64,000 nt of DNA from SHNJ01 sp964458615 (GTDB lineage Bacteria; Pseudomonadota; Alphaproteobacteria; SHNJ01): assembly GCA_964458615.1 (NCBI GenBank), contig CAYWJR010000002.1, positions 14,297-78,296 on the forward strand. The letters run 5' to 3'. Made by a program: the position numbers and the translations under genes. This document shows positions 43,358 through 53,030 of this stretch, piece by piece. How positions within the stretch are numbered: position 1 is the first letter of the stretch; every line of letters starts with the position of its first letter. The notes under the pieces are model-generated. The model was not told where the DNA came from. It saw nothing but the letters and a program-made list of their open reading frames with translations, and ran no database searches.

Positions 43358-45111
43358 TATACCATCTCCATTATCGCGAAATTGTTTGCTTTGGCTTGCT
43401 TTGGGGTTTCGGGCTCGGCGGAAATACCGTTTTCGTTCAAAACAAATTTTTGTTCCGCAAGGCTTAGAATATTCTGATCTTCGGTTACCAAAACCAATGT
43501 CGCCTTGCCTTTTAACCGTCCCATCAAACGATACAGCAAGTTATATCCGTCTTTGTCCAAATCGCGGTCTGCGTTATTGAATAAAATCAATTTCGGTTTG
43601 TGCGCTATCGAACGCGCGATTGCGATGCGTTGTTTCAATCCCGGCGGAATGGGATCGGCTACAATATCTTCCAAGACCGTTTCCATTCCGTTCGGCAATT
43701 TCGCGATTTCGGTATCGATACCCAGCAATTCCGATATTTCACGCACGGTTTCAGGATCTATCCGTCCAAAATGGCTTAGATTGTCGTAAATTGTTCCTTG
43801 GAAAATAACGCCGCGCATCGGCAAATACGCGCAATGGCGGATGCGTTCGTCATGCGGATAATCCCGCACATCCAATCCGTTCAATTTCGCCTGGCCGGCA
43901 GAAGGAACCAGCAGACCCGCCATGATCCGCAACAATGACGTTTTAGATTCTTCGTTTTTTCCGGATATGGCGATACATTGGCCGGGGAATAATTGCAAAC
44001 TGACATGTCGCAAATTGTTCGAAGAACTGTCCGGATCGATATATGCAATGCCGTTCAATTCCAAATGGCCTTCGTTTTGCGGATATGATTGCCTGTACGC
44101 GGGCTCTTCGGCAGCATTTTTGAAAAAATCATCCAGTTTTTCCTGGGCTGATTTAAAATCCTGATATCGCAACCACAAACCGAACGATCTTTGAATCGGC
44201 TGTAAAATCCGCCCCGCCAACAATATGCAGGCGATCAGACTGCCCATGCTGAAATATTTGGCGACCACCATTGGTGCGCCGAATATTACGATGCAAGCCA
44301 CCATAATTTGCCCATATACTTGGGCATCGTTGACGGCTTCGGCCGATAATTTGGTTAAATTATAATTGCAGCGGCTGGAATTTGATTGCAAAGCCTCGTA
44401 TTGACGCACGAATCCAGCCTCCAGCCCAAGCGATTTTGTGGTGTGGATTCCGCCCAAGACATCAATCAGGAAATCGTATTTTTGATCGTCCGCTTGATCC
44501 CGTTCTTTTAATGCTTGTTGCGTGTAACGGCCACAAACATAGGCGCGCAGCCCGAAAAAAAATAAAATCGTAATCGGAACCAAAACCAATGATCCGGCAA
44601 GATAATAAATCAACCCTAAAAAAACCATGGCAAACGGCAAATCGATCATGCTGGCCAGGGCTTGGCCGGAATAAAATTCGCGCAATTTTCCGATTGCCGT
44701 CAATTTCTGCAATTGAGTTCCCAAATTGGCGGCATTTTTTTTGCTGCATCCGCCCGATAAAATATGTTTGACCGCTTTGTTATAAATCCGGTGTTCAATC
44801 GCCGCACCAACCCAGCCGGACACATAAGACCTGGCGATTTGAAGCAAAGATTCCATAGCCAAGGCGACAACCACGCCCAAGGCCAGCATGTTTAACGTGC
44901 TGATCCCGTTTTTGGCGATGATGCGGTCATAAACTTGCAACGATGCAATCGGCAATGCCAGCGATAAAACATTGATCGCTAAACTTGCCAGAATTACGTA
45001 AATCGGGCTGTAATCGATTTTAATGTCCGAAAACCAATGCGATTGATTGGCGGGCGATAAAATCTGCCTGTGGCGGAAACCACGTCCGCCGCCTAATGCG
45101 TTGTCAAACAT
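43357..45111 (-). CDS. second, catalytically degenerate ABC exporter half
   Basis: 584 aa. Transmembrane part about 30-300 (LASLAINVLSLALPIASLQVYDRI in part) then an ATPase domain that has lost most catalytic motifs: Walker A GKNEESKTS, signature IPPGLKQR, Walker B LILFNNADRDLD with Asn in place of Asp and Glu, and H loop VTEDQN with Glu in place of His. It has no C39-like domain, in contrast to its partner. PrtD/RaxB-like halves normally work as homodimers with intact sites, so this gene probably contributes a regulatory or structural half to a heterodimeric exporter. It lies 23 nt after the substrate gene. Confidence 0.88.
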   Translation of the reverse strand: MFDNALGGGRGFRHRQILSPANQSHWFSDIKIDYSPIYVILASLAINVLSLALPIASLQVYDRIIAKNGISTLNMLALGVVVALAMESLLQIARSYVSGWVGAAIEHRIYNKAVKHILSGGCSKKNAANLGTQLQKLTAIGKLREFYSGQALASMIDLPFAMVFLGLIYYLAGSLVLVPITILFFFGLRAYVCGRYTQQALKERDQADDQKYDFLIDVLGGIHTTKSLGLEAGFVRQYEALQSNSSRCNYNLTKLSAEAVNDAQVYGQIMVACIVIFGAPMVVAKYFSMGSLIACILLAGRILQPIQRSFGLWLRYQDFKSAQEKLDDFFKNAAEEPAYRQSYPQNEGHLELNGIAYIDPDSSSNNLRHVSLQLFPGQCIAISGKNEESKTSLLRIMAGLLVPSAGQAKLNGLDVRDYPHDERIRHCAYLPMRGVIFQGTIYDNLSHFGRIDPETVREISELLGIDTEIAKLPNGMETVLEDIVADPIPPGLKQRIAIARSIAHKPKLILFNNADRDLDKDGYNLLYRLMGRLKGKATLVLVTEDQNILSLAEQKFVLNENGISAEPETPKQAKANNFAIMEMV

Positions 45112-45134
45112 AATTCGCTCCGGAAACTAGATGA

Positions 45135-47306
45135 TTAAAACAGGAACCCTTTGTGTGAATTAGAAGAAGACCCCCCGCCCAGGCCCAACCCGCCAAAGCT
45201 GTTCAATACCGCCGGCGCGACGGCGGCTACGGTATTTGAAACTATATTCACAGTATTGGTAACGGCCTGCGTTGTGACATGGGTTGTTTGCGTAACCCAA
45301 TTGTCGGCCGTATTGCTTGGCGGCGCCGATAACACATCGCCTGCGTATTCCGGCAATGGACTTGCCAAAATGTGATCCAACCCTGATGCCGCATCCATAA
45401 CCAGATCGGCCGCACCATTCAATATTTGATCCAACGACATACCGCCGCCCATTCCAGAATCGCAATCATCGGTGTCGGTTCCAAAACTGATAAGGTGCAA
45501 TAATGATTCGCCCGTATCCACGGCATCCATGCAATCATTCGACAATGCATTTTCCGCTGCATCCGCCAACGAATCGATTGCACCCATAGGCAATGCGCAA
45601 CCCGCCGATTCGATAATGTTTTCAGCCATATTTTGGGTGACATCCGCCGTGTGTGTTGCCAAACCGCCCACGATTTCCGGAACGATTACCAATATATCGC
45701 TGACAACGGATCCCGAATTATCCGCCAAGTTTTCAACCGGTTCCGAAACACATTCCACCGTCTGCAATACTGCGCATGGAATATCGGCCACCTGTTCGGC
45801 GGTTGTATCCAGTATCGTTGCGGCAATACCGACAACAGGCTCGATAATTTCTTCTGCGATTCCGCCAATTGCGCCGACAACGTCGCAAGGCGATGCGCAA
45901 TCGTCCGCGCCGCCATTCAACAATCCGGCAATCGATTCCACCTGCAATGGCAATGAACCTATATCAAGGCCAATATTCAATATTTCGCCTTCGGCCAGAT
46001 TCGTATCAATTTGAATTATTCCGGCGACATCCGCATTAAGGGTTAAATTATCGCCTGCTTGAATATCCAAATCGATCGCGATATTCGGCAATTCGGGCAA
46101 AACCGATTCCGGCAGAATCGCATCTATGGCGACTTGCGCCGAAATACCATCTTGTGCATTCATATCAACGGCGATTTCCGCATCAACCGAAACATTGGTG
46201 TCGCCCAATACCGGCAATCCCAAATCCGTTGCGATATTTGTGTCAAGATCGACAGCGATTTCCGGTAATTCGCCGTTTTCCGCAACAATTCCGATTTCCG
46301 CGTCCACGTCAATTGCGGCCTGCAAATCAACCGGCACAACCGGCAAGTCCGTATCTAAGGCCAACTGAACATCCGCATCCACCGCGATCTGCAATGGTTC
46401 ACAAAATCCGCCGGTGATGCAAATATCCAAATTTTCTTGTACATCCAGTTGAACAATGTCCGCGATGTTCGCCGCCAATTCCGTGTCAGCGGAAATATCC
46501 AAATGAATCGAATCGCAATTCAGATCCAAACAAACATCGACATCCGTTTGAACATCAAGTTCCACCAAAGGCAAACAAATCGCCACGTCTAAATCCAAAT
46601 CGATATGGATCTCAATACCGCAATCGCCGCCGCCATGACAATCATCGCCGCCACAAGGTGGATCCGTTGGTGGCGGACCGGGAGGCGGATTTGGACCCGG
46701 CGGTGGATTTGGACCAGGAGGAAGATTCGGTCCTGGCGGCGGATTTGGGCCCGGTGTTGGATTATTGGGGTTTGTATTGACCGGCGGTTTGTTTGGTTCC
46801 GGCGTATCAACAACCGTTTTAACGACGATAGGCGTTATCAAAATAGAATCATCGTGTGAATTGATGGAATCTATTTTCTGTAAATCAGGGCTTTCCGATA
46901 ATTGCAACGCGGCTGCCGCAGGTTGAACGAATTCTGCCGCTGGCGAAAGGGTTAAATTATTCAAAATTACCGGCATCGGTTTTTCCGTCATAACGTTCGA
47001 TGCGGTTAAAACAAGATTGTCCACCCCTGATATCGATTGGATTAAAACACCATCGGTATTCAATGGCGAATCTTGGCTGGCGGCTTGGTCATGCTTTTCG
47101 TCCCCAGAATCTTTTGAAGGCTGCAACACCTTATAGGCGGCACGCAGGCTGATGATGGACATATCGTCGGCAATCGCGCCTTCATAGGCCTGAAACATAT
47201 CTTCTTTCAGGTCCTGCTGATAAACATTTTGCAACACCGTCATTTGATCCAGGCTTATTCTTGGCTGGTCGTATGTGACGGTAATGTTTTGCGTTGATTC
47301 TGCCAT
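45135..47306 (-). CDS. Asp-rich, Cys-containing putative type I secretion substrate
   Basis: 723 aa, strongly acidic, no N-terminal signal peptide. N-terminal region 1-165; Pro/Gly linker 168-217 made of PGPNPP repeats; a Cys-rich knot-like segment (PCGGDDCHGGGDC, 218-229); then 231-460, where Asp alternates with Ile/Val/Leu (IHIDLDLDVAICL, AVDADVQLALDTDL, IAVDLDTNIATDLG), as in stacked beta strands; 461-660 is more Ala-rich with paired cysteines; the tail is Ser/Gly-rich, ending in FLF. There are 15 cysteines, rare in type I substrates, and no GGxGxD RTX repeats. First gene of the exporter operon, so it is the likely cargo. No family was recognised. Confidence 0.8.
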   Translation of the reverse strand: MAESTQNITVTYDQPRISLDQMTVLQNVYQQDLKEDMFQAYEGAIADDMSIISLRAAYKVLQPSKDSGDEKHDQAASQDSPLNTDGVLIQSISGVDNLVLTASNVMTEKPMPVILNNLTLSPAAEFVQPAAAALQLSESPDLQKIDSINSHDDSILITPIVVKTVVDTPEPNKPPVNTNPNNPTPGPNPPPGPNLPPGPNPPPGPNPPPGPPPTDPPCGGDDCHGGGDCGIEIHIDLDLDVAICLPLVELDVQTDVDVCLDLNCDSIHLDISADTELAANIADIVQLDVQENLDICITGGFCEPLQIAVDADVQLALDTDLPVVPVDLQAAIDVDAEIGIVAENGELPEIAVDLDTNIATDLGLPVLGDTNVSVDAEIAVDMNAQDGISAQVAIDAILPESVLPELPNIAIDLDIQAGDNLTLNADVAGIIQIDTNLAEGEILNIGLDIGSLPLQVESIAGLLNGGADDCASPCDVVGAIGGIAEEIIEPVVGIAATILDTTAEQVADIPCAVLQTVECVSEPVENLADNSGSVVSDILVIVPEIVGGLATHTADVTQNMAENIIESAGCALPMGAIDSLADAAENALSNDCMDAVDTGESLLHLISFGTDTDDCDSGMGGGMSLDQILNGAADLVMDAASGLDHILASPLPEYAGDVLSAPPSNTADNWVTQTTHVTTQAVTNTVNIVSNTVAAVAPAVLNSFGGLGLGGGSSSNSHKGFLF
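46683..46754 (-). repeat. four 18-bp coding repeats for the Pro/Gly linker
   Basis: Four imperfect 18-bp units (type CGGCGGATTTGGACCCGG on the plus strand) encode the PGPNPP linker of the Asp-rich protein. Copy number could vary between strains. Confidence 0.85.
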
Positions 47307-47491
47307 CTGTTGCCCCCGTTTATTATTCGATCTTAGACAGACAAATTTAACAAACTCCTAAATCGCGGCAAATTTGATACAATTTTTGGTTGAAATATTT
47401 TAATTCATACAATCATGTGCGGATGCCAATACGATTGTAAGTTATTTTGTGCATAGTCGTATGCGAAATATTTTTATGACAAGGCAAGAAA

Positions 47492-48175
47492 ATGCAAATC
47501 TATAAATATATAATAATATTAATTGTAATTATGGCCGCGCCCGCGATTGCCCGCGCCGAATTTATTATCAACAACGCAATCATCGAATTCTTACCCGGAG
47601 CGGAGGCGCAACAAGACATAGAATTGGCCAGCAAATCCGACAAAAACGATTATATCGATACAGAGATCAATGAGATTATCAATCCTGGATCGGATCAAGA
47701 AACAAGACGTAAATTAAAAAACGCCGCGAATGAATCGATACTGGTCACCCCGAATAAAACAGTTTTGACCGCAGGCAGCCGAAAAATTTTACGATTTATT
47801 TTATTGCAACCGCATGGCGACCATGAACGAATTTACCGCGTCGCCGTAAAACCGGTTGTCAATGAACTGGAACACATTGAAAAAGTGGGTTTAAAAATAT
47901 TGATTGGATATGAAATATTGGTAATCGTCCGCCCGAACGAAATTAAATCGGCGTACAATGCCAAACGCAACGGCAAAATAATTTCAATTCATAATACCGG
48001 CAACAGTAGCGTTTTATTTCAAGCCAGCCAGCAATGCATTAAAAAGAACGACTGTAAAATGCCGCCCAGCATCCGGGCATATGCCGGACAACACACCCAA
48101 GTCGAACTGCCATTCGACGCGCCCGCCATTTATAACGTCTGGGACGGTGTAAAATCCAGCCAAGTTAATTTTTAA
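47492..48175 (+). CDS. periplasmic pilus chaperone (PapD-like, alternate CU type)
   Basis: 227 aa with signal peptide (IIILIVIMAAPAIARA). The mature part starts with FIINNAIIEFLPGA, contains NESILVTPNKTVLTAGSRKILRFILL and YRVAVKPVVNELE (shown in parts), the beta-strand pattern of PapD-like chaperones, and ISIHNTGNSSVLFQASQQC in the second Ig domain. It resembles chaperones of the CS1/ECP (alpha) class. It is on the plus strand, divergent from the Asp-rich protein and convergent with the usher, whose 3' end it overlaps by 11 bp. Confidence 0.82.
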   Translation: MQIYKYIIILIVIMAAPAIARAEFIINNAIIEFLPGAEAQQDIELASKSDKNDYIDTEINEIINPGSDQETRRKLKNAANESILVTPNKTVLTAGSRKILRFILLQPHGDHERIYRVAVKPVVNELEHIEKVGLKILIGYEILVIVRPNEIKSAYNAKRNGKIISIHNTGNSSVLFQASQQCIKKNDCKMPPSIRAYAGQHTQVELPFDAPAIYNVWDGVKSSQVNF

Positions 48176-50624
48176 TGCCAACCGTAACGCAAGGCAACGG
48201 CGAATCATATATCATCACCCCATTGACTAGACGCCCAGTATCCGGCATTTCCACCTGGCATTCCTGTCCACCTGCGCTTTTTGTGGACCCACGCTGTTTT
48301 GTTCTAAATTTAATTTTTCCGCGCCTGTTCAGCTCGGCTTGGATATAACCGTCTTCATCCGTCATCGCAGGGGTTTTAATATCCAGCAACTCTGCGCCGG
48401 TTAATGGCGCACCAGAATCGTCGATTATTTTACCGGTCATGACATAAAATTTGTCAACTTGCCATTTCAAGTGCGTTACGTTCCCAGGATACAATGTCAC
48501 TTTTTGTGCGCTTGTATCATAATCGAACAAACCTTTTTTAGACGGCGATATTCTGATTTTATATGTTTGGTATGGGGGCAAATATAATACTTGCGATTTA
48601 CCAACTTTGACCAAACTGCGTTCCGCATTGCCCACAAATATTTTCATATCCGTGTCCGCATCGCCTTCGGTGTCTATTACCACCGCGCTTTTATCGTTTT
48701 GATCGCCACCCAAATAAATGCCGTTTTCCAACATCGCCATATTGATTGCGAAACCGCCGCTGTAATTCAAAATCGATTCCTCGCCACCGAACGATTGTTG
48801 CACCGAACCGCGAAACCGCCCGATACGATTACGCCAGTCCGCATCGGCGTTGACGATTTTATTGCTGCGGTCAACCCCAAACCCGGCGCCTACAGACAGC
48901 GCCTTGTGGGGCTTTACGTCGTCGTGCCAAACGCGCATGTTTCCTTGAATATCTTGTCTGCCGTCGCGCAAATTCGAACCTATATTTCCTGAAACGCCAT
49001 ATTGTCCGATAGTGTAGGTCAAATTAAACAACAAACTGCCTTCGTAATCGCCGCTTGATTTGGCAAAATCGGCGGTGGCCGAAAAACGGCTTTCTTGTTC
49101 TTGCCATATATTCCACTGCGCATATGGGCCTATCGAAAATATTTCCGGCGCGGATGCGGTTTCGGTGTAATTGCCGCGTATGCCGGCGGTTATATCCGCA
49201 GTTACCTGATAACTGGTGCTGGCGGTAAATTGGGTCAAATCATCCAATAACTGATCGTACCGTTGCAATTTCTTGCTTCCCGCCCAGATTTTGCGCAGAT
49301 CGATATTGCCGCTCCACATTTCATCGAAATACAGAATACTTCCTTGCAAACCGAAATCCATTTCGGTCGATACAATATTCGTTGCCCGCAATTGCAAATT
49401 CGAATCGATCATAAAAACTGAATTTTCTACCGCCAAACGATCGCCCAGCACCACCGCACCTGAACTCAGCGCAATCTGGTCGTCCATGCGCGAAACGATA
49501 CCTGCGCGCAATATCATATCTTTGGTAATTTCCGGCAATGCCGAATCGTCCGCCGCCGATTGACGCAAAAATCCCGCTTGTAAGAAATACGATGGATCGT
49601 CTGCCGGGGGTATGTCCTGGTTTTTAGCGAAAAAACGGTTTTCCTCGCGCTCTGCCCCGTCCGATTCCTGAATTTTCAAAATAATCGGATACGCGCCTTC
49701 GGGTAAATCGGATGTATCGATTTTTTGATTGCCGGCCTCGTATGGGCGCGAAGAATATAACCGTCCTTCACGGTATATCGACACGAATGACCGGCGCGGC
49801 AAGTACAATATTATATCGTTTCCTGAAATTTTCCGCGCATCCAGTTTGGTTTTATTCGATATCGCAAAATATATTCCGGCCATATCCTTGTCGCTGGCCA
49901 ACTGCATCGGCTGGCTTCGAAACAGTCCGCCGCCCATATCAAATCCATTTTTCTCGACACCGAACTGCGCCGCATCGAACCGCAATCCATCGTTCGATAC
50001 GGTCGATTGGGAAACAAATCGTTTTTCGCCAAATGCATAAACCGCATTGTTGCTAAGTGCAAAATTGGGGTCTTGTTGCGACGATCCCGAAACCGCTCCA
50101 TTCCAGCCATACACGGATGAAAATTTTTGTTCCGGAAGGGGCAAATATTTTTCCTGCATATTGTCCGAAAGATCCAGATAATCTTTATGAATGAATATTT
50201 CCGAGCTTAAATTATTTTCATCGAATACAACATCAACCGATTCAGTATCTATCTTACCGCAATCGTGCACGGCTTGCTGGCGGCATATTTTTGATGCGTT
50301 GATGGGCAATGGCTCCTGCATTCTTGCCAATAAAGACGTGGTATTTTTTAGATTCGGTATTTGGCGCAAAATATCTTGCGGATTTTCAAACCGTATATAT
50401 CCGGGCGTGGAATAAGCCGGGAATTTACCGATTGTGTCGCCGCCATATTGCACACCAACCATCAACAAACGGGGTTGATCCAAATCTTCGAATCCTTTCG
50501 GGGTTCCGGGTTTCTCGGTAATTGCGGCAAAACATGGATGCGCGGCCGGGATTACAGCCAGCATTACTATAATGCATGACCGCGCCATGGCGGATTTACA
50601 GCGTGATCCAATAATAGAAAACAT
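48165..50624 (-). CDS. TcfC/CS1-type pilus usher
   Basis: 819 aa outer-membrane protein with signal peptide (to about residue 34). Includes DLPEGAYPIILKIQESDGAE, a typical plug/TcfC segment, long alternating beta strands for the barrel, and a C-terminal region LYPGNVTHLKWQVDKFYVM followed by GKIIDDSGAPLTGAELL, the CS1-pili C-terminal domain. This places it with ushers of the alternate (alpha) chaperone-usher class such as CfaC/EcpC. Two pilin-like genes lie upstream on the same strand (46-nt gap). No good ribosome site precedes the ATG at 50624; ATG 50588 is an alternative. Confidence 0.87.
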   Translation of the reverse strand: MFSIIGSRCKSAMARSCIIVMLAVIPAAHPCFAAITEKPGTPKGFEDLDQPRLLMVGVQYGGDTIGKFPAYSTPGYIRFENPQDILRQIPNLKNTTSLLARMQEPLPINASKICRQQAVHDCGKIDTESVDVVFDENNLSSEIFIHKDYLDLSDNMQEKYLPLPEQKFSSVYGWNGAVSGSSQQDPNFALSNNAVYAFGEKRFVSQSTVSNDGLRFDAAQFGVEKNGFDMGGGLFRSQPMQLASDKDMAGIYFAISNKTKLDARKISGNDIILYLPRRSFVSIYREGRLYSSRPYEAGNQKIDTSDLPEGAYPIILKIQESDGAEREENRFFAKNQDIPPADDPSYFLQAGFLRQSAADDSALPEITKDMILRAGIVSRMDDQIALSSGAVVLGDRLAVENSVFMIDSNLQLRATNIVSTEMDFGLQGSILYFDEMWSGNIDLRKIWAGSKKLQRYDQLLDDLTQFTASTSYQVTADITAGIRGNYTETASAPEIFSIGPYAQWNIWQEQESRFSATADFAKSSGDYEGSLLFNLTYTIGQYGVSGNIGSNLRDGRQDIQGNMRVWHDDVKPHKALSVGAGFGVDRSNKIVNADADWRNRIGRFRGSVQQSFGGEESILNYSGGFAINMAMLENGIYLGGDQNDKSAVVIDTEGDADTDMKIFVGNAERSLVKVGKSQVLYLPPYQTYKIRISPSKKGLFDYDTSAQKVTLYPGNVTHLKWQVDKFYVMTGKIIDDSGAPLTGAELLDIKTPAMTDEDGYIQAELNRRGKIKFRTKQRGSTKSAGGQECQVEMPDTGRLVNGVMIYDSPLPCVTVGIKN

Positions 50625-50670
50625 AAATTAAGGACTAAAACGTAGGTTTATTGACTGAACTAAGAAACGA

Positions 50671-51162
50671 TTAGGAAGGGGTTAGCAATAATGTGATTGT
50701 GCCGGTATAGGTTCCCGATAATGCGGATTCCATACTGGATTGAGTGATAGACAAATTTAAACGCGCATTCGGACCAAGCAGGGTGCAAGAATTATCAAGG
50801 ATGTTGCCGCGCAACTGTCCGGTCAGCGTCACGCCATTGGTCAATGGCGATCCTGGTTCGGAACCAAGATTTCCAGCTCCGGAATCGTCCCATCTGAGCG
50901 AATATGGAATATTGCCGCTGCCGTTTGTCAGGAAAAAACCGCCTGGGCTGCTGATATTGATTGCATACCCGCCCAAGGGCGCGAGGTTGTTTGTGTATAT
51001 GCAAATATCCATAGACGCCGACACATTCGATTGCCCCATGCTCCATGTCGGTAAATTAAAATCGCTTATATTACTGATTCGCATCGCAAACAAAGCATGC
51101 GCCCTGCCAGCAGGCAGAACGCACAAACACATCGCAATCAGGACAATGCAAATTCTTTGCAT
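50671..51162 (-). CDS. small pilin-like protein 2
   Basis: 163 aa. ATG 51162 has AGGAA 6 nt upstream; the longer frame overlapping the other pilin gene is a shadow. Signal peptide (IVLIAMCLCVLPAGRAHA), two cysteines in the mature chain (MDICIYTN, DNSCTLLG), and an end GTYTGTITLLLTPS that parallels that of pilin 1. The form resembles spore-coat-U/CS1-like fimbrial subunits. Either a minor or tip subunit. 8 nt after the pilin 1 stop. Confidence 0.75.
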   Translation of the reverse strand: MQRICIVLIAMCLCVLPAGRAHALFAMRISNISDFNLPTWSMGQSNVSASMDICIYTNNLAPLGGYAINISSPGGFFLTNGSGNIPYSLRWDDSGAGNLGSEPGSPLTNGVTLTGQLRGNILDNSCTLLGPNARLNLSITQSSMESALSGTYTGTITLLLTPS

Positions 51163-51170
51163 CTCAATTC

Positions 51171-51743
51171 CTAAAACGGCGTAATTAACATAGTCAAAGT
51201 CCCCGTGTATGGCGTGGAACTGGATGCGGCGGAATTCATATTCCCGGATGTGATGCCTACAATCACGCGCGCGGTATCGTTGCCCGATCCGCCGCCGGAA
51301 CATGTGGCGCTGGTGGTGCTGGCGTTGGAAAACGATGCCGATTGAATATTGGTTGTCAGCGCAGTGCCGGTATTGGCCAAATTACCCGCGCCGCCGGAAT
51401 TCCATGTTACTGTGTAAGCAATCAAATTAAGTCCGCTGGCAATAGTGAACGCATTCACAAGCCCGCTGCCGGTCGCAGTGACTTTGTAACTGCCGGTCGA
51501 TGAATAAACGCAAACGTTGCTGTACAATGTAACGTCGCCGTCGCCCACACTCCAATTCGCTAATGTCATATCGCTGATATCGCTTATTTGAGCCTGAACG
51601 GATTTTGTGATGCTGATATTCGCGCTGCCGGTCGATGTCGCGCCCAACGATCCTTGGGTTGCCGCATTTGCGCCTGTTGTAACAAGAATGATCATCGCTA
51701 CAACCATCGGAAAACGAATTGATGCAACTAAATGCTGAAACAT
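51171..51743 (-). CDS. small pilin-like protein 1
   Basis: 190 aa, signal peptide to about residue 27 (VTTGANAATQG), AGGTG just before the ATG. ISDMTLANWSVGDGDVTLYSN and CVYSSTGSYKVTATGSG followed by TARVIVGIT and PYTGTLTMLITPF give the same domain layout as pilin 2, so the two are paralogues. One disulfide is likely (NVCVYS, SATCSGG). Low complexity and Ser/Thr/Gly richness suggest the major shaft subunit. First gene of the pilin-pilin-usher set. Confidence 0.75.
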   Translation of the reverse strand: MFQHLVASIRFPMVVAMIILVTTGANAATQGSLGATSTGSANISITKSVQAQISDISDMTLANWSVGDGDVTLYSNVCVYSSTGSYKVTATGSGLVNAFTIASGLNLIAYTVTWNSGGAGNLANTGTALTTNIQSASFSNASTTSATCSGGGSGNDTARVIVGITSGNMNSAASSSTPYTGTLTMLITPF

Positions 51744-51959
51744 GTGTCACCTGCCAGTTGACATAAATATAAAAATACAACCATAAGGTGCATGATAAAT
51801 AATCACCGTTAAATATGTGTTACTTGCAAAATCGGTATGCCGCCATACGATACGATGCATCGATTCGCGTTTTGCAAACAATCCAATTATTTATGATTGA
51901 CGGGATTGCGCCGGTATGTTCGCAATTGATTTATTTTTTTCCGCGATTTATATTATCGT

Positions 51960-53030
51960 ATGCAAAATAATCGTTACGATCGGCAAATTGTGCTGCCTGA
52001 ATTGGGTCAATCCGGTCAGGATTTATTGAATCAATCTTCTGTTTTGTGCGTTGGCGCCGGCGGATTGGGATCCCCTGCTCTTTTGTATTTGGCGTCTTGC
52101 GGAACCGGTACAATCGGCATCATCGACGACGACACGGTCGATCTAAGCAATCTGCAAAGGCAGATTTTATTTTCGCAAACGGATGTGGGCAAACCGAAAT
52201 CGCTGCAAGCGGCGGAAAATTTGCGCGCGCTGAACGGCGATGTAAAAATTATTCCCCATAATGAACGATTGACTGCAAAAAATGCCATGGCCATTTTTGC
52301 AAATTATAACGTCATAATCGATGGCAGCGATAATTTCGAAACCAAATTTCTAATCAACGACGCCGCGTATAAATTATCGAAACCTGCTGTATTCGCGTCC
52401 GTTCTTGGGTTTACCGGGCAAATTTCAACATTCCACCCAAACACCGGCGGCGCATGTTACCGTTGCCTATATCAATCGCCACCGGGAAATTATGTTCCGA
52501 ATTGCGCCGAAGCAGGCGTGATCGGCGCAGTCGCCGGAATGATGGGCAGCATTCAGGCATTGGAAGCGATTAAATTATCCTTGGGCCAGGATTTTTGCCG
52601 ATCGCAGGGGCTTGCGGTGTTGGATAAAAAATTATTGCTGATCGATGCCAAATCGATGGCAATCCGCACCGTGACCACCGCCAAAGACGCCAATTGCCCG
52701 ATTTGTTCGCAATCGCCCAGCATAATTGAATTGCATGATGCCCCATCGCCGGTTTGCGCCCCCGTTGCCAAAGGCGCGGCATTTATCGATGTGCGCGAAC
52801 AACCGGAATGGGATGCGGGACATATAGACGGCGCGATTCATATTCCGTTGTCCGAAATCCAATCCAATCCTGCGATATTGTCCGGATTGGACAAACAGAC
52901 ACCTTATGTCTTGTATTGCCAAGGTGGCCGGCGCAGCAAAACAGCGTTAATTGCATTCCAGCAATCCGGATTCACCGACGTCACGGATATTCCGGGCGGT
53001 TATGCAGCATACCGCAAACAATCGGCCTGA
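51960..53030 (+). CDS. moeB: MoeB/ThiF-type adenylyltransferase fused to rhodanese
   Basis: 356 aa. E1-like domain: RYDRQIVLPELGQSGQ, GAGGLGSPALLYLA (ATP loop), DLSNLQRQILF, DGSDNFETKFLIND, a zinc pair CYRCLY with CPIC near residue 240. C-terminal rhodanese domain from about 265 with FIDVREQPEWDAGHIDGAI and active-site YCQGGRRSKTAL. Such fusions activate the C-terminus of MoaD/ThiS-like carriers and pass sulfur to them, for molybdopterin, thiamine or tRNA thiolation. No carrier protein gene is adjacent. Confidence 0.92.
   Translation: MQNNRYDRQIVLPELGQSGQDLLNQSSVLCVGAGGLGSPALLYLASCGTGTIGIIDDDTVDLSNLQRQILFSQTDVGKPKSLQAAENLRALNGDVKIIPHNERLTAKNAMAIFANYNVIIDGSDNFETKFLINDAAYKLSKPAVFASVLGFTGQISTFHPNTGGACYRCLYQSPPGNYVPNCAEAGVIGAVAGMMGSIQALEAIKLSLGQDFCRSQGLAVLDKKLLLIDAKSMAIRTVTTAKDANCPICSQSPSIIELHDAPSPVCAPVAKGAAFIDVREQPEWDAGHIDGAIHIPLSEIQSNPAILSGLDKQTPYVLYCQGGRRSKTALIAFQQSGFTDVTDIPGGYAAYRKQSA

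Noticed and set aside
46683..46754. short tandem repeats that might suggest a CRISPR-like array
   Set aside because: Units are adjacent with no spacers and stay in frame as a Pro/Gly linker; it is a coding repeat.
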